Part shown: in pieces, positions 1 to 10,788 of the stretch | Layout: every line of letters starts with the position of its first letter | Numbering within the stretch: the first letter of the stretch is position 1 | From: Acetobacter estunensis | GTDB lineage: Bacteria > Pseudomonadota > Alphaproteobacteria > Acetobacterales > Acetobacteraceae | DNA: 64,000 bases | Reading direction: 5' to 3' | Assembly (NCBI RefSeq): GCF_019083805.1 | Contig: NZ_JAHRDV010000004.1 | Coordinates: 233,241 to 297,240 of the forward strand | Notes under the pieces: model-generated | Told to the model about the DNA's origin: nothing | The model's database searches: none | The model's input: the letters and a program-made list of their open reading frames with translations, nothing else | Made by a program: the position numbers and the translations under genes

Positions 1-1269
1 GTGCTGGGCGGCGTGAGCAACAACTCGGGCGGTGCGCTGGTGCAACGTGGACCCGCTTACACGGAAATGGCCGTGTTCGGGCAGGTGGGCGCGGACGGCA
101 AGCTGCGGCTGGTCAACCATCTGGGCATCCAGCTTGGCAATGATCCCGAAACCATTCTCACACGGTTGGAAGCGGGCGATTTCCCGGCTGCTGACATCGA
201 CTGGCATGCCGGACGCGGTCATGATGACAACTACATCACCCATGTGCGTGAAATCGACGCCGACACACCCGCCCGCTTCAACGCCGACCCGGCCCGCTGG
301 CATGACGCGGCAGGCTGCGCGGGCAAGTTGGTGGTTTTCGCCGTACGCCTCGACACCTTCGAGGCGCACAAGAACACCTCCGTGTTCTATATCGGCTCCA
401 ACAGCACGGATGAACTGGAAGACCTGCGTCGCCATGTGCTGACGGGGTTCGAGGAACTGCCCATCGCGGGTGAATACATCCACCGCGATGCGTTCAACAT
501 TGCCGAGAAATACGGCAAGGACACGTTTGCGGTCATCCGTTATTTCGGCACCAAGTTCCTGCCGAAGATGTTCGCCATGAAGTCGCGCTTCGACATCTTC
601 GCGCAAAAGTTCAGCTTCCTGCCCGATCATCTGAGTGACCGGATCATGCAGGCGATCAGCACCGTGCTGCCACAGCAACTTCCCAAGCGGATGCTGGACT
701 ACCGTGACCGCTTCGAGCACCATCTGATGCTCAAGGTCTCAGCCGAACTGGCCGGACCGATGCGAGACTATCTCAAGACGTATTTCGGCAAAGCGACCGG
801 CGAGTTTTTTGAATGCACGCCCGATGAAGGCACACGCGCCTTCCTGCACCGCTTCGCCGCCGCAGGTGCGGCCGTGCGCTACCGCGCGGTGCATCACAAG
901 GAAGCGGAAGACATCGTGGCGCTGGACGTCGCACTGCGCCGCAACGATCGCAACTGGTTCGAGAAACTTCCCGCCGAAATCGAGAACAAGCTGATCGTGA
1001 AGCTCTATTACGGGCATTTCCTGTGCCATGTAATGCATCAGGACTACGTGGTGAAGAAGGGCTACAACGCCATGGCCGTGGAGCACGAAATGCTGCCCGG
1101 TCTGGACGCGCGCGGTGCGCGCTATCCGGCGGAACACAATGTGGGCCATCTCTATCAAGCGCCCGACAACATGCTCGCGCATTACCGTGAACTGGACCCG
1201 TGCAATTGCATGAATCCGGGCATCGGCAAGGCGACCAAGCGCAAGAACTGGGTTGCGGAAAGCGTCTGA
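1..1269 (+). CDS. dld: quinone-dependent D-lactate dehydrogenase (5' end cut off)
   Basis: Peripheral-membrane FAD flavoenzyme that oxidises D-lactate to pyruvate and feeds electrons to the quinone pool. The visible 422 residues open directly in the conserved FAD-domain stretch GGVSNNSGGALVQRGPAYTE, so the true start lies upstream of the window and base 1 is not the start codon. The rest matches the substrate and membrane-binding parts of the Dld family, including the Dld-type motifs HxxxGQxHxxHQxDYV-like (FLCHVMHQDYVVKKG) and EHNVGHLYQAP near the C terminus. E. coli Dld is about 570 residues, so roughly the first quarter is missing. It faces the nucleoside hydrolase gene convergently. Lactate oxidation is a normal trait of acetic acid bacteria. 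Confidence 0.93.
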   Translation: MLGGVSNNSGGALVQRGPAYTEMAVFGQVGADGKLRLVNHLGIQLGNDPETILTRLEAGDFPAADIDWHAGRGHDDNYITHVREIDADTPARFNADPARWHDAAGCAGKLVVFAVRLDTFEAHKNTSVFYIGSNSTDELEDLRRHVLTGFEELPIAGEYIHRDAFNIAEKYGKDTFAVIRYFGTKFLPKMFAMKSRFDIFAQKFSFLPDHLSDRIMQAISTVLPQQLPKRMLDYRDRFEHHLMLKVSAELAGPMRDYLKTYFGKATGEFFECTPDEGTRAFLHRFAAAGAAVRYRAVHHKEAEDIVALDVALRRNDRNWFEKLPAEIENKLIVKLYYGHFLCHVMHQDYVVKKGYNAMAVEHEMLPGLDARGARYPAEHNVGHLYQAPDNMLAHYRELDPCNCMNPGIGKATKRKNWVAESV

Positions 1270-1371
1270 CGCTTCCGTTTTCCATCCGCAGTTGGGAAGG
1301 GACCGGGTTCTGCCCGGACCCGGAAGTGATCAATGATCCCTTCGCCCTGCTATTTTAGTAATCATTGGTTT

Positions 1372-1391
1372 CCAAAGGCATCGGCCTTTGG
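1372..1391. other. hairpin between convergent genes
   Basis: Perfect 8-bp inverted repeat CCAAAGGC / GCCTTTGG around a 4-nt loop, lying between the stop codons of dld and the nucleoside hydrolase. Neither side has a clear T tract, so it is at best a weak transcription end. Confidence 0.3.
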
Positions 1392-1408
1392 CGGGACAAG
1401 AGCAATCC

Positions 1409-2344
1409 TTACAGACGGCCGAGACGATCGATGATGACCTCGTAAGCCGCCTCAACCTCGCAATGACGCAGGAACAGCACATTGCGCGGCAGATCGGTGA
1501 TCTGCCACCAGTCCACCACCGTCATGCCCATGGTCAGTTCACTGCCTGTTTCCACACGCACATTGACCTCGCGTCCACGATAAAGGTCGGGGCGCAACAG
1601 CCACAGCACCGTGTTGGGATCATGTAACGGTCCACCATCGGTGCCGTATTTCGTGGCTTCGAACCGCTTCTCGAACGCCAGCCAGTCCGCCACCACCGGC
1701 CCGATGCGATTGGGAATAGCACGAATGCGCGCAAGCCGGGCGGCGGAGGTGTGCAGAGTGTGCGTCACGTCCAGCGGCAGCATGGTGATCGGCACACCTG
1801 ATTCCAGCACGATGGCCGCGGCCTGCGGGTCCACATATATGTTGAATTCGGCACAGGGGGTGATATTCCCCACCTCCGAGAACGCGCCCGACATGGTGAC
1901 GATCCGTCCCAGACGAGACCGCAGAGCGGGCTCGCGGGACAGGGCAAGCGCCAGATTGGTCATGGGGCCGATGGCGCAGACGGTGATCGCCCCCGGCTCG
2001 TGCGCCATCACGGTGCGAATCAGGAAATCGACCGCATGTTCAGGGCTGGGTTTTACAGCAGGAGCAGGAAGATCCGCGCCTTCGAACCCGGTGCGCCCAT
2101 GCACATGGGTGGCATTGACGGGCGCGCGCAACAACGGTCTGTCGGCTCCCGCATGAACGGGAATATCCGGTCGTCCCGCCAATTCCACTGTCTTGAGAGC
2201 ATTGGTGGTGGCCTGTTCCACCCCGACATTGCCCGAAACGGTGGTCACGCCCAGCAGGTCGATTTCGGGGCTGGCCAGGGCAAGCAGAATGGTCAGGGCG
2301 TCGTCCTGACCGGGATCGGTGTCGATGATGATTTTCATCGGCAT
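1409..2344 (-). CDS. inosine-uridine-type nucleoside hydrolase
   Basis: Hydrolyses the N-glycosidic bond of ribonucleosides to base plus ribose (purine/pyrimidine salvage). The N terminus carries the diagnostic calcium-binding DTDPGQDDA motif at residues 8-16, and family motifs HGRTGFEGADLP and EFNIYVDPQAA follow; the full length of 311 residues is typical. It starts 12 bases after the lexA stop on the same strand, so it is probably cotranscribed with lexA, which would make it indirectly SOS-responsive. Exact substrate preference (IunH, RihA or RihB type) cannot be read from the sequence. Confidence 0.9.
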   Translation of the reverse strand: MPMKIIIDTDPGQDDALTILLALASPEIDLLGVTTVSGNVGVEQATTNALKTVELAGRPDIPVHAGADRPLLRAPVNATHVHGRTGFEGADLPAPAVKPSPEHAVDFLIRTVMAHEPGAITVCAIGPMTNLALALSREPALRSRLGRIVTMSGAFSEVGNITPCAEFNIYVDPQAAAIVLESGVPITMLPLDVTHTLHTSAARLARIRAIPNRIGPVVADWLAFEKRFEATKYGTDGGPLHDPNTVLWLLRPDLYRGREVNVRVETGSELTMGMTVVDWWQITDLPRNVLFLRHCEVEAAYEVIIDRLGRL

Positions 2345-2356
2345 CGGCCTGCTCTC

Positions 2357-3049
2357 TTAGTGATAACGGCGCAGAAGACCCACAAGCTGGCCCTGAATCT
2401 TGAGCCGCTCCGCCGGGACGATACGGGTCTCATAGGCCGGATTGGCCGCCTCGAGCGCTATGGTGTTGCCACGGCGGCGCAGACGCTTGAGCGTAACCTC
2501 GGCCTCGTCGATCAGGGCCACGACGATCTTTCCACTCTCGGCTGTGTCCGTTCGGCGGATGATGACGGTGTCACCATTGAGAATCCCCGCGTCGATCATG
2601 GAGTCACCCGCCACCTCCAGCGCGTAGTGATCGCCCGAGCCCAGCAGAGCCACGGGCACCTCCACCTGCGCCCCGTCATCACGCAGCGCTTCGATGGGCA
2701 GGCCGGCCGCGATGCGGCCATAGAGCGGCAGATGAACGGAAGCCGCAGCCTCTCCCGTACGCACACCGGTCAGGCGCTTGGAGAAGTCCCCCCGAATCAC
2801 GTTGAGCGAGCGCGTGGGCACCGTCTCGTTCTCGACCTCCGGCAACCGCAGCACTTCCAGCGCACGAGCACGATTGTGACGGCGCTGGATGAAGCCGCGT
2901 TCCTCAAGGGCCGAAATCAGACGGTGAATGCCGGATTTCGACTTCAGGCCGAGGGCGTCCTTCATCTCATCGAAAGAAGGTGAGAAACCCGTCTGTCGCA
3001 GATGGGAATCGATGAACAGCAGCAGTTCATGCTGTTTGCGGGTGAGCAT
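2357..3049 (-). CDS. lexA: LexA repressor
   Basis: SOS-response repressor and autoprotease. The N-terminal winged helix-turn-helix covers about residues 1-65 ([14 protein letters not shown], then [24 protein letters not shown]). The self-cleavage bond lies in the AAGLP motif around residue 110. The catalytic serine is in GDSMIDAG and the catalytic lysine in VTLKRL. At 230 residues it has the longer linker usual for alphaproteobacterial LexA. An SOS box lies 47 bases upstream of the start, indicating autorepression. moeA lies upstream on the same strand but is separated by about 120 bases holding that box, so lexA probably has its own promoter. Confidence 0.97.
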   Translation of the reverse strand: MLTRKQHELLLFIDSHLRQTGFSPSFDEMKDALGLKSKSGIHRLISALEERGFIQRRHNRARALEVLRLPEVENETVPTRSLNVIRGDFSKRLTGVRTGEAAASVHLPLYGRIAAGLPIEALRDDGAQVEVPVALLGSGDHYALEVAGDSMIDAGILNGDTVIIRRTDTAESGKIVVALIDEAEVTLKRLRRRGNTIALEAANPAYETRIVPAERLKIQGQLVGLLRRYH

Positions 3050-3095
3050 CGACCGGCCCCCTGTCTCGGTTGGGGATGAGGAAAAACGTTCGTTT

Positions 3096-3110
3096 GTTCT
3101 ATGTTGGTTC
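3096..3110 (-). promoter_or_regulatory. SOS box of lexA (GTTC-N7-GTTC)
   Basis: GTTCTATGTTGGTTC is exactly the direct-repeat SOS operator known for alphaproteobacteria. It lies 47-61 bases upstream of the lexA start, where LexA would block its own transcription. A further GTTC four bases before it may extend the site. Confidence 0.85.
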
Positions 3111-3170
3111 CGGTTTCAGGTCAATGTGAGAGATGGGTGCCGCATCCTTTTTACACAAAGGAGGAGTGGC

Positions 3171-4376
3171 TCAATCCGCGAAAGTCCCGAAACGGATGAT
3201 CCGACAGACCTCTCCCTTTTGGGCGGCAGCGGCATGCGGTTCACGCAGCACCAGCGCATCACAGGCGGCGAGCGGCGCCATCATGGACGAGTCCTGACGT
3301 GCGAACGGCGTGGCCAGCAGTGTGCCGTCCGGCTGGCGCACTAGCGTCGCACGCAGATGGTCTAAACGGCGATCGTTGGCAGGAACGTCACAGCCCAGAA
3401 CGGCCGGTTCGGTACCATCATCGGACACGATTTCACCCGTCATGGCACGCAGGGCCGGAAGCACAAAGACCACGCTGCACACAAAGGCCGCCACCGGATT
3501 ACCGGGCAGACCGATGACGGGGGTGGCACCAAGATGCCCGAACATCAGCGGCTTGCCCGGACGCATGGCGATCTTCCAGAAATCCGTCACCAGCCCTTCT
3601 TCGCCCAAGGCCGATTTCACCAGATCGTAGTCGCCCACACTGGCCCCACCGATGGTGAGCAGCAGATCGATGGCGCCCAGACCCGACGTAGCCTCGCGCA
3701 GCGACACGGGTGTGTCGCGAGCCACGGGCAGAATCACAGGCTCAGCGCCCGCGCGCCGCAGGAGGGCGGCGAGCATGAATGCGGCGGACCCAACGATGGA
3801 GCCGGGCGGCGGCGTCTCGCCGGGCAGCACAATCTCATCGCCCGTGCTGAGAATGGCCACGCGCGGACGACGGCGCACCGTAAGCCACGGGCAATTTCCC
3901 GCCGCCGCCAGTCCTATGTCACGAGCGCTCAACCGTCTGCCCGCTGGCACCAGGATCTGTCCCTTCACGAAATCCAGCCCCTGCGGGCGGATGAAGCGTC
4001 CGGCCGTCACGCCTTCCGTGACCGTGATCCGCTCGCCCGCGCGGATGGTGTTTTCCTGAATGAGCACACTGTCTGCCCCGGCGGGGATCGCACTGCCGGT
4101 AAAAATCCGCAGGCAGGTGCCGTCTGTCACGCTCAGACCGGAGGGATGGCCCGCCGGCGCCTCCCCGATTACCCGCAGCGTTGCACCAGTCGTGGCATCG
4201 GCGGTGCGCACGGCATAGCCATCCATGGCGGAGACAGCGACGGGCGGATTGGAAAGGCACGCAAGGACAGGTGCCGCGCAGATACGTCCCGTCGCGTCCA
4301 TGAGCGAGACCGTTTCAATGCCAAGGGGCGCGATAGTGGACAGGATTCGCGTGAGGGCTTCCGAAACCTCGATCAT
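3171..4376 (-). CDS. moeA: molybdopterin molybdenumtransferase MoeA
   Basis: Inserts molybdate into adenylated molybdopterin, the last step of molybdenum cofactor synthesis in the cytoplasm. Family features in order are the N-terminal SAMDGYA motif, the STGDEIV motif beginning the MoeA/MogA-type domain, GGASVGDYD, and the [10 protein letters not shown] loop, followed by the C-terminal beta-barrel. I place the start at the ATG at 4376 because GAAAGG lies six bases upstream; an in-frame TTG at 4424 would add 16 unconserved residues. The product is 401 residues, the normal length. Molybdoenzymes such as aldehyde dehydrogenases are plausible clients in acetic acid bacteria. Confidence 0.95.
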   Translation of the reverse strand: MIEVSEALTRILSTIAPLGIETVSLMDATGRICAAPVLACLSNPPVAVSAMDGYAVRTADATTGATLRVIGEAPAGHPSGLSVTDGTCLRIFTGSAIPAGADSVLIQENTIRAGERITVTEGVTAGRFIRPQGLDFVKGQILVPAGRRLSARDIGLAAAGNCPWLTVRRRPRVAILSTGDEIVLPGETPPPGSIVGSAAFMLAALLRRAGAEPVILPVARDTPVSLREATSGLGAIDLLLTIGGASVGDYDLVKSALGEEGLVTDFWKIAMRPGKPLMFGHLGATPVIGLPGNPVAAFVCSVVFVLPALRAMTGEIVSDDGTEPAVLGCDVPANDRRLDHLRATLVRQPDGTLLATPFARQDSSMMAPLAACDALVLREPHAAAAQKGEVCRIIRFGTFAD

Positions 4377-4536
4377 AAGCGGCCTTTCGACATTAATTTC
4401 GGGGTCTGTCGCCCTTTCCGGCAAGGGAAAGCTTGACCAGACGGCCCCAGATGCGCAATTTGCGCCGAACTTGAACCACGGCCGCGATCAGGGGTGCAAA
4501 TCCGGACCTGCGGTCAGGCACGATTCCGAGGATCTC

Positions 4537-4704
4537 ATGGCAAAGACCAACGTCATCCAGATCCGGCTCGTCTCCTCCGCGGACACCGGATATTTCTACG
4601 TCACCAAGAAGAACGCACGTGCGCACACGGGCAAGATGGAACTCAAGAAGTACGACCCCGTCGCGCGCAAGCACGTCGTCTTTCGTGAGGCGAAGATCAA
4701 ATAA
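4537..4704 (+). CDS. rpmG: 50S ribosomal protein L33
   Basis: Complete 55-residue L33, a small protein of the large ribosomal subunit near the E site. It runs [20 protein letters not shown] to the basic tail ending REAKIK and has the [12 protein letters not shown] core of the alphaproteobacterial type, without the zinc cysteines. The ATG at 4537 is preceded by CCGAGGATCTC, giving a GAGG ribosome-binding site. Longer upstream in-frame extension has no L33 homology and is not coding. A strong terminator follows 25 bases after the stop, so it is likely monocistronic. Confidence 0.96.
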   Translation: MAKTNVIQIRLVSSADTGYFYVTKKNARAHTGKMELKKYDPVARKHVVFREAKIK

Positions 4705-4729
4705 GCTGCGCGGTTCCGCGTAAGCCAAG

Positions 4730-4764
4730 AAAAAGGCGCTGTCCCGATGGGACAGCGCCTTTTT
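4730..4764. terminator. bidirectional Rho-independent terminator between rpmG and ftsB
   Basis: Perfect 16-bp stem (AAAAAGGCGCTGTCCC with its complement) and a 3-nt loop, ending in T-runs on both strands. It sits between the convergent rpmG and ftsB genes and can stop transcription from both. Confidence 0.92.
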
Positions 4765-4787
4765 CGTATCCAGCGAACGGAACGTCT

Positions 4788-5117
4788 TCAGTAAAGCTGG
4801 TCGTGCTTGTCGTACGGCACGACAATGTCGTTGGGGTTGGCAAGATTGAGCATCGCCCGTGCCCGTTCATCGAGAATATCCCCGTTCAGGGAGCTTTCAC
4901 TCAGCCCCGCCACACGCCGGCGCCACGCCGCCTGTTCCTGCACGGCATTGGACTGAGACTGCCGGGCCTCGTCCAGAAGTGCCAGCTGCTGGGTATAGGC
5001 GCGCATGCCATGATCACCCTGCGTGACCTGCCACCCAAAATACCCGGTAAGAGCGAGAAAAAGAGAAGGAGGAAGAACCGCGTTTGCGGCGCGTCGGAAC
5101 ATGCGGCCCAGCTGCAT
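4788..5117 (-). CDS. ftsB: FtsB/DivIC septum formation initiator family protein
   Basis: Small bitopic cell-division protein, 109 residues, expected to act with FtsL and FtsQ at the septum. A short basic N terminus (MQLGRMFRRA) is followed by one membrane segment around residues 13-31, a periplasmic coiled coil (LALLDEARQSQSNAVQEQAAWRRRVAGL) and the conserved end motif DILDERARAMLNLANPNDIV seen in DivIC proteins of alphaproteobacteria. It lies downstream of eno in the same direction, 177 bases apart; eno-ftsB adjacency is common in proteobacteria. Confidence 0.88.
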   Translation of the reverse strand: MQLGRMFRRAANAVLPPSLFLALTGYFGWQVTQGDHGMRAYTQQLALLDEARQSQSNAVQEQAAWRRRVAGLSESSLNGDILDERARAMLNLANPNDIVVPYDKHDQLY

Positions 5118-5294
5118 TGCGATTCGAAACCTCCAGGGGACAAGACTAAACAGGTGTTGAAGCCTGTCTCCAAACGTATCGCAAGATGTGGCTTAAAAAA
5201 GGCACAACGAACAATCAACGGAACTTTCCGTCATCGTGATGGATCGCGGCAACAGACGCTGTCCTCCCAATGAGAGAGGACAGAGCGGGAAATC

Positions 5295-6641
<1,347 letters not shown>

Positions 6642-6766
6642 TTAGAGGGACCGCCACAAGAGGTTGTCAACCGGAAATCCCCGCGCGTTTTCGAACCACA
6701 CGAACTCTTTCCCGTTGAAGACGCACGCCGCTTGCTCTGTCGGCCATCAAGAGAGGGAGAAACGTC

Positions 6767-7906
6767 ATGTCGCCTCGTCTGGGTCGCCGGGAGATCATGG
6801 GAGGCGTCATCGGCCTCGCCATGGGTGCTCGCACGGCCATGGCCACAGATTCGCGCTGCCTGACCGTAGCGGCGCGCGCGCCCACCCTGTGCAGCGCTGC
6901 CGCCGTGACGCCGGAGGGCGTTCTGTTTCTCGGCCTTCCCCGCTTTCCCGGCATGGAATCGTCCATGTCGGTGGCGCAGGTGCTCAGCGACGGCACGCTG
7001 CGCCCCTTTCCCGGCAAGGGCTGGAACGACTGGAAGCCGGGAGACGATGGCACCCATGCCTTTGTCATGGTCAACACCATTCACATTTTCCGTGACGGCA
7101 CATTATGGGTCGTGGATCAGGGCGCCCCACCCGGCCAGACACCGCAACCGGGCGCGCAGAAGCTGGTGCAGATCGACCCGCGCACCGGCACTGTTCGGAA
7201 CATCCTCCGTTTTCCTCCGCGCATCATGCCCCCCGGCGCCCAGTTCAATGATCTGCGTATCCACGGCAATTTTCTGTTTGTGACCGACAGCGGTCTGGGA
7301 GGCGTGATCATCTACGATTTCATGACAGGCGGAATGCTTCGTCGGCTGTCAGGACAGGCGGTGATGCGCAATGATGAGAAGTATCTGCACCGTGGTCTTG
7401 GCGGCCGTATCCTGCGCGATGACACCGGGAAGCGGCCACAGGTGCAAAGCGATATGCTTGAGGTGGACGCGGCCGGAAAATGGTTCTGGTTTTCCGTGCC
7501 CGCCGGACCGCTGAAACGGATTGCGGTCAATGCGCTGCTGGATACACGCCGGAGCGACGCCAGTGTCGTCCGCGATGTGCGCGTGGTGAAGGACATCCCG
7601 AGCATCGGGGGCACCTGCATCGACACGCACGACAATATCTATCTTTCCGATGCCGAGCATGGTCGTATCACCGTCCTCGCCCCCGATGGTCATGAGGAAA
7701 TTCTGGTCACGGACCCGCGCCTGATTTCACCGGATGCGCTCTTCATCGACCGCAATCGCACGCTGTATGTGCCCTGCTCGCAGATCGAGCGGCTGGCCAT
7801 GTTCAATGAAGGGCATGACGCGACCGAAGCACCATTTCTCGTGCTGAAAATGCATCTGCCCACGCAACAGGGCCGCATTGCACTTGGAGGAGCCGTGGAA
7901 GGATGA
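6767..7906 (+). CDS. secreted major royal jelly/yellow-type beta-propeller protein
   Basis: 379 residues with a twin-arginine-like N-terminal export signal (GRREIMGG followed by a hydrophobic run, cleavage likely near AMA at residue 27). The rest looks like the six-bladed propeller of the MRJP/yellow family, related to SMP-30 lactonases: repeated blade motifs such as DGTLWVVDQG, FNDLRIHGNFLFVTDSG, IYDFMTGGMLRRL and DNIYLSDAEHGRITVL. Bacterial members are poorly characterised; lactonase or ligand-binding roles are guesses. GAGGGAG gives a ribosome-binding site 9 bases before the ATG. Its stop overlaps the next start (ATGA), so it is cotranslated with the secreted hydrolase, suggesting both act on one periplasmic substrate. 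Confidence 0.75.
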   Translation: MSPRLGRREIMGGVIGLAMGARTAMATDSRCLTVAARAPTLCSAAAVTPEGVLFLGLPRFPGMESSMSVAQVLSDGTLRPFPGKGWNDWKPGDDGTHAFVMVNTIHIFRDGTLWVVDQGAPPGQTPQPGAQKLVQIDPRTGTVRNILRFPPRIMPPGAQFNDLRIHGNFLFVTDSGLGGVIIYDFMTGGMLRRLSGQAVMRNDEKYLHRGLGGRILRDDTGKRPQVQSDMLEVDAAGKWFWFSVPAGPLKRIAVNALLDTRRSDASVVRDVRVVKDIPSIGGTCIDTHDNIYLSDAEHGRITVLAPDGHEEILVTDPRLISPDALFIDRNRTLYVPCSQIERLAMFNEGHDATEAPFLVLKMHLPTQQGRIALGGAVEG

Positions 7907-8904
7907 AGTGGGTTTCACGCTTTCTGTGCATCACGGCGCTTGTTCTGGGTGGACGCGCCCTTGCCACCGAAGCGCCGGTTTATGGCCCGCGTCTGGAAGG
8001 CTTTGCCTCTCCATGGCCACTGAAAACCTATCGCTTTTCGTCCCAGCGCCAGATGGTGGAGATGAACTACATGGATGTGCGTCCGGCGCATCCAAATGGT
8101 CGAGTGGCTATGCTGCTACACGGCAAGAATTTCTGCGCAGCGACTTGGGAGACGACCATCCGCGCGCTCGTGCGGGCAGGCTGGCGCGTGATCGCACCCG
8201 ATCAGATTGGCTTCTGCACATCATCCAAACCCGACAACTATCAGTTTTCCTTCGCGCAGCTTGCCACCAACACACATGACCTTCTGCTCTCACTGGACGT
8301 CGAGCATCCTGTTCTGATCGGTCATTCGACAGGCGGGATGCTGGCTGTCCGATATGCACTGATGTTCCCGCGAGACGTGCAGCAGCTTGTACTGGTCGAT
8401 CCGGTCGGGCTGGAGAACTGGCAGGCGAAGGGTGTGCCTTATCGCACGATTGATGAGTGGTATGCCGGTGAGCGAGGCAAAACAGCCGACGCCATCCGCG
8501 CCTATGAGCGCCGCGTCTATTACGACGGGAAATGGAATCCGGCATGGGAGAGATGGGTGCAAATGCTGGCGGGCATGTATCGTAGTCCTGAGGGGGACGC
8601 CGTGGCATGGAACTCTGCGCGCCTCTACGACATGATTTTCACGCAACCTGTGGTGCAGGAGTTTCCCAACCTGCATGTGCCGACAGTGCTGATGATCGGT
8701 GATCGCGACATCACCGCGATTGGCGCCGAGGGAGCGCCGCCGGACGTACGGGCGCAACTCGGGCACTACCCCGAGTTGGGACGCGCAGCTGTTGCCGCCA
8801 TTCCCAGAGCGCGACTGGTGGAGTTTCCTACTCTTGGCCATGCGCCGCAGATACAGGATCCGGCGGTGTTTCATGCGCGCCTGTTCGAGATACTGGAGCA
8901 CTGA
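7903..8904 (+). CDS. secreted alpha/beta-fold hydrolase
   Basis: 333-residue serine hydrolase. A Sec-type signal peptide spans residues 1-22 (MKWVSRFLCITALVLGG...ALA). The oxyanion-hole motif is LLHGKNFCAATW, the nucleophile elbow is GHSTGG with Ser142, an aspartate lies in the strand before GDRDITAIG, and the catalytic histidine is in TLGHAPQIQDP. It resembles epoxide hydrolase/haloperoxidase-type hydrolases, but the substrate is unknown. The start overlaps the stop of the propeller gene by 4 bases. Confidence 0.85.
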   Translation: MKWVSRFLCITALVLGGRALATEAPVYGPRLEGFASPWPLKTYRFSSQRQMVEMNYMDVRPAHPNGRVAMLLHGKNFCAATWETTIRALVRAGWRVIAPDQIGFCTSSKPDNYQFSFAQLATNTHDLLLSLDVEHPVLIGHSTGGMLAVRYALMFPRDVQQLVLVDPVGLENWQAKGVPYRTIDEWYAGERGKTADAIRAYERRVYYDGKWNPAWERWVQMLAGMYRSPEGDAVAWNSARLYDMIFTQPVVQEFPNLHVPTVLMIGDRDITAIGAEGAPPDVRAQLGHYPELGRAAVAAIPRARLVEFPTLGHAPQIQDPAVFHARLFEILEH

Positions 8905-8981
8905 GAACGGCCTGTTCCTTTTAAAGCGGAAAAAGGCCAAGAAAGGACTTTCAGGCTTCACCGAAAGGATCCCCATCCATC

Positions 8982-9950
8982 ATGACAATGTCGCCATCGC
9001 GTGTGGCCGTGGTGGCCGAGGATCTGGCGGGGATGCGCTCGCAGGCGTTCGGACTGGCAGAGTACCTGGCGCTCCCTTCCCGGTTTCATGCTGTGCAGCC
9101 AAGCGGACTGATGCGATACCTGCCCTCACGTCTGTGGACCGCCCCTTTGCGCGCTCTTTCTGAAACACCACGGCTGGAGCCGTCCGAGCTTGTGTTCAGC
9201 GTGGCGGGAAAAGGCGGTGCGGTCGGAGCAGCACTCCGTCGGCAGCAGCACAGAGTGGTGCAAATCCAGAACCCCCGCATGCCCTTGAACCGCTTTGATC
9301 TCGTGATCGCCAACTATCATGACGAGATTAGCGGGCCCAATGTGCTGCTTGGCCGGACGGCCCTGCACGGCCTGACTCCACAAAAGCTCGCGCAGGCTCA
9401 TCAGGAATGGAGTGGAAAGTTGCGTTCGACTTTCGGTCGACCGCTACTCGCCGCTCTTATTGGGGGAGCGAACGGACGCTTTCGGTTCGATCCAGAGGAC
9501 GCTTCCCGTTTTGCGCAACATCTCGTACGGGCTGCACGCAAGGTAGATGCCGATCTGTTTGTCACTACCTCACGTCGAACAGGCACAGTCCAGACAAATG
9601 TATTGCGTAAAGCCGTGGAACATTCAGGAGGTACTCTCTGGAGCGCGGGCGAGAACAACCCCTATCGCGGACTGATTGCCTGCGCTGACTGGTTGGTGGT
9701 GACGGCAGACAGCGTGTCGATGGTCTCGGAAGCCGTCGCCGGACCCGCACCTGTGTATGTACAGACGCTTGAGGGAAAGTCCCGCAGGATCGGTCTGTTT
9801 CTCGAAACACTACGCGAATGCGGACGTATTCGTTACTTTGAAAACGATTTGGAACACTGGGACGTTACGCCGCTGGACGACACTCCGATGCTCGCACGCG
9901 ACATGTGTCAACGTCTGGGATTGAGGCATTTGTTGCGTGACGATATTTGA
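8982..9950 (+). CDS. ELM1-family protein (DUF1022)
   Basis: 322 residues resembling the mitochondrial fission protein ELM1 family, found widely in alphaproteobacteria with no settled bacterial function. Family-like stretches include VAVVAEDLAGMRSQAFGLAE at the N terminus, RVVQIQNPRMPLNRFDLVIAN, the phosphate-loop-like IGGANGRFRF, and the glycosyltransferase-like segment ADWLVVTADSVSMVSEA. This arrangement resembles GT-B folds such as those acting on envelope glycans, so an envelope role is possible. The start at 8982 follows GAAAGGATCC at a slightly long spacing. It lies 77 bases after the hydrolase. Confidence 0.8.
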   Translation: MTMSPSRVAVVAEDLAGMRSQAFGLAEYLALPSRFHAVQPSGLMRYLPSRLWTAPLRALSETPRLEPSELVFSVAGKGGAVGAALRRQQHRVVQIQNPRMPLNRFDLVIANYHDEISGPNVLLGRTALHGLTPQKLAQAHQEWSGKLRSTFGRPLLAALIGGANGRFRFDPEDASRFAQHLVRAARKVDADLFVTTSRRTGTVQTNVLRKAVEHSGGTLWSAGENNPYRGLIACADWLVVTADSVSMVSEAVAGPAPVYVQTLEGKSRRIGLFLETLRECGRIRYFENDLEHWDVTPLDDTPMLARDMCQRLGLRHLLRDDI

Positions 9951-10001
9951 GGAGAAGTGACCGGAGCCGTCAAGCTCAAGTCATAAAAATGGCTTATACC
10001 A

Positions 10002-10565
10002 TCATGATAGAAACGGCTTTCCTTCATGCGCCACCAGAAGATCGTGCAGATCGGTCGCATGGTCTTCCTCATCGGCAAGAAAGCCTTCCAACATGATACG
10101 TGTTGTCGGATCGTTGTCACCGAAATAACGGATCAGTTCCTGATAATGTTCGATAACGATGCGTTCGGCAATCAGATCCTGCTTGACCATTTCGACAAGA
10201 TTTCCGCCATCTCCGTATTCGGTGGCCGAACGTGTAGCCAGCCCTTCCGGGTTGAAATTCGGTACGCCGCCAAGCTGATCAATGCGCTGAGCCGCCGCCA
10301 ACATATGTTTGCGCTCGGATGCGGCGTGCTCCGCAAACTCTGCTCCAACACTTTCGCTTGTCAGGCCCTCAACGGAAATCGAATGCATCGTATAACGCAG
10401 GACACAGACAAGTTCAGTCGCCACAACAGCTTGTAGTAATTCGACTGTCTTCTTCACATCACCCTTGTAAGAGGGCATCACCGCACCATCGTCGAGGGAT
10501 TTTTTCGCCCGCTCGCGCAGTGTTTTCACATCCGACAGAAAGGCGTTGGCAGTATCGGTTGGCAT
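10002..10565 (-). CDS. ferritin-like (bacterioferritin/Dps-like) protein
   Basis: 187-residue ferritin-fold protein. Diiron-type carboxylate and histidine positions are visible along the four helices: ELVCVLRYTMHSI, EFAEHAASERKHM (ExxxH-like pair), DLIAERIVIEHYQELI and EGFLADEEDHATDL. Such proteins oxidise and store ferrous iron or protect DNA from peroxide. It is transcribed alone, downstream of the N-demethylase genes but separated by more than 200 bases, so I do not place it in that operon. Confidence 0.82.
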   Translation of the reverse strand: MPTDTANAFLSDVKTLRERAKKSLDDGAVMPSYKGDVKKTVELLQAVVATELVCVLRYTMHSISVEGLTSESVGAEFAEHAASERKHMLAAAQRIDQLGGVPNFNPEGLATRSATEYGDGGNLVEMVKQDLIAERIVIEHYQELIRYFGDNDPTTRIMLEGFLADEEDHATDLHDLLVAHEGKPFLS

Positions 10566-10788
10566 ATTAAGTTTCCTCTTGATTGAGCGGATATATTTGT
10601 AACGTCAGGATGTCGAAAGGTTGCATGCAGAATGAGAGAAATTCCCACATGCAAATGATTTTTATTATAAACAATAAAATATTGCATATTTTTAGCTGAT
10701 TTTGATCCAGATACTTAAGTATTAATTGGACCTCAAATCATTCCTGCCAGTTCCAAGGCTTAGCTTTCATCCGGAGACGGCGGGTTTT

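Noticed and set aside
2000..2983. 327-codon plus-strand frame across the nucleoside hydrolase and lexA
   Set aside because: Antisense to two well-conserved genes, with no recognisable domain; a by-product of high GC third positions.
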